Of a stretch of DNA of 64,000 bases, positions 62,614 to 64,000 are shown piece after piece. The position numbers and the translations under genes are program-made. The notes under the pieces were generated by a model, which saw only the letters and a list, made by a program, of their open reading frames with translations, did not search any database and was not told the origin of the DNA. The stretch's first letter is position 1. Every line of letters begins with the position of its first letter. The DNA comes from Azorinus chamasolen (taxonomy: Eukaryota; Mollusca; Bivalvia; Cardiida; Solecurtidae), in the NCBI GenBank assembly GCA_963576725.1, contig OY755239.1, forward strand, positions 57,517,953 through 57,581,952, read 5' to 3'.

Positions 62614-63452
62614 ACATGACTAATGTTAATTGGGAAAAGCTCAAAAGCATGGCAACAATGCCATGTTTTACAAGTTGATTCTTATCTAAAGAAAGACCAG
62701 TAGTTATGTAGAGCATTAATTGGACTTCTATTTGTTCAGTAGGGAAGAGTTGTATTTGTGTTCCTTTAAATTACCCTTTGATTGTTATTAAACCGTTTGA
62801 TAATGGTTATAACTATTGTTAGTTGTTTGTCTAGGGCTAATATGTTGGCTTTAGTGATTGGTGTAATTGAGAAAGTACTCGAGAATAGCCATATGCTATT
62901 AAAACAAACAAACAATCGATTTCATTTAAAAATAATATTAACAAGCGATTTCAAGTGTTCGCTATGGATCTAAGCTGTTTGAATATTGTATTTAGTAACA
63001 TAACGCGTTGATATTTCCGGCATGCATTTGATCCAATAGATGCATGTATACGAAGCCTGATGGTGCTTTGCATTCAAGCCCAAGTCAATACAAAGTGCTA
63101 CACATTAGAATGATACAAACTAGGATGGCAATCGGTAACACCAGTGAAGTATTGTCTGCAAAAAATTGAAATGGTGCTTGATATTACAACGAAGAGAAAT
63201 TGACAGGGTACAATCACTATATAGCCATGCCGTTACTCTTTGGCAGTCCACTTAAAATTGATATAATAGCTCTCTTATTCAAACATTCATTTGTCGGTAT
63301 TATAAGGCGTTATTAAATTATCACTAAATACATTGCAAAGTTGAAGGTGAATTATAGAAAAGTTGTAATTTTGAAACTGCAGACATATCAATACACACCA
63401 AGTACATGTACAAACACATCGTCATTACATCATAGAACATGCTCAAATCAAA
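62614..63452. other. No gene seen
   Basis: Over 800 bp of unique AT-rich DNA; a 63-codon frame at 62782-62973 is unsupported. Confidence 0.45.
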
Positions 63453-63660
63453 TACAGTAAAATCTCGATTATTCGAACACTAAAATACGTATTATTATCG
63501 ATCTTTAAGACAGGTGGCAGCTTAATGCATGGTGAAAGTCATACAGAAAGCTCCTCTAGGAGCTTTTTGCGTGACTTTCACCATGCATTAAGCAGCCACC
63601 TGCCTAAAAGGGTCTAAATTATTCTATACAGAAAATTCGAATAATCGAGATTTTACTGTA
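63453..63660. mobile_element. P1-type TA MITE with ATTCGAA ends
   Basis: TACAGTAAAATCTCGATTAT with TCGAACAC to TTCGAATAATCGAGATTTTA and CTGTA. The hairpin is centred on AGCTCCTCTAGGAGCT with near-perfect 45-bp arms. The interior is P1 but the outer ends are nearer P2 in style. Confidence 0.95.
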
Positions 63661-64000
63661 TAGTAGGGTTAATTAAAGGTTAAGCCGCATATTTAAATAT
63701 GTATTCTATTGCACGTTGAAATTAGAACTGTCCATGAAGGGTTTATCATAAGAACAATATGATGGGATTTATGAACTGATGCGAATGAATTGTGATTACA
63801 AATCAAGACCACACATGCAATCGCAATGCTTAGATGTTAACAGTGTGTTTCTACCGAAATGATAACAGTGTCCTAATCACTCTAAGTATTTGGATAGACA
63901 CACTAGAGCAAACATGTATCAAAATGGTGCTTATTTGACCTATTCATATTAAAAACCGGCGGTGAGTATCGATTAAATCTCTCCTCAGTATTTCGGATAA
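63661..64000. other. No gene seen
   Basis: Unique AT-rich DNA to the window end. Confidence 0.45.

Overview
This looks like a window of animal nuclear DNA that is intergenic or intronic. I see no intact protein-coding gene, rRNA or ordinary tRNA gene. The sequence is AT-rich, and no open frame longer than about 150 codons survives outside tandem repeats. Much of it is short non-autonomous DNA transposons (MITEs) with long central palindromes, plus SINE and LINE fragments and several mini/microsatellites. The mix of dense palindromic MITEs, tRNA-derived SINEs and non-LTR retrotransposon tails suggests a marine or freshwater invertebrate, and a bivalve mollusc is my best guess. That is inference; no gene proves it. 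Family letters are mine.

TTAA families (A, B, C, D, E, F, H, M): nearly all copies are bounded by TTAA and have ends of the type CCCTT(T)..AAGGG. Each has a short flank of about 45-50 bp, a palindrome of 60-70 bp, and a longer flank of about 100-180 bp. The ends and TTAA target resemble piggyBac-type elements. In the features, + strand means short flank first. TA families: P1 (ends TACAGTAAAACC or TACAGTAGAACC, several subfamilies), P2 (ends TACAGTTGAACTTCGATAT) and P3 (ends TACAGTGCTCCCTCTC) resemble pogo/Tigger-like elements of the Tc1-mariner group. No transposase-like frame was seen for either group. Other MITEs are L (34.6 kb), Q (55.7 kb) and R (25.6-26.0 kb). N is a dispersed repeat of about 280 bp with AATAAA in a hairpin loop.

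Layout. 0-6.6 kb: TTAA and P1 elements, a GT-rich tract and a large 71+93 bp satellite. 6.6-15 kb: a 28-bp repeat, N dimer nested in P1, a LINE 3' fragment on the minus strand and two SINE pieces. 15-24 kb: B, P1 and P2 elements and one degenerate coding-like stretch (16.6-17.0 kb). 24-32 kb: nested D/P1 and A/P1, MITE R cluster, a third SINE, two B copies and a 44-bp minisatellite. 32-44 kb: D, E, M/B nest, MITE L, two LINE-type 3' tails and A/P1 nests. 44-57 kb: 33-bp repeat, P1/D, A/C and F/P1 nests, P2, P3, Q and a 44-bp repeat. 57-64 kb: more A, D, E, H, P2 and P1.

Two large-scale patterns stand out. First, several otherwise unrelated MITE families in both the TTAA and TA groups share the same palindrome centre (GCTCC-4 bp-GGAGC). 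Several TTAA families also share one fixed A/T difference between palindrome arms, always in the same orientation relative to the flanks. Second, three non-MITE segments (X, Y, Z) recur in the same order and orientation along the window (8.2/11.1/18.6, 22.8/26.9/29.8 and 45.6/54.0/57.5 kb, the last Z tentative). This suggests an old tandem duplication later spread apart by transposon insertions.
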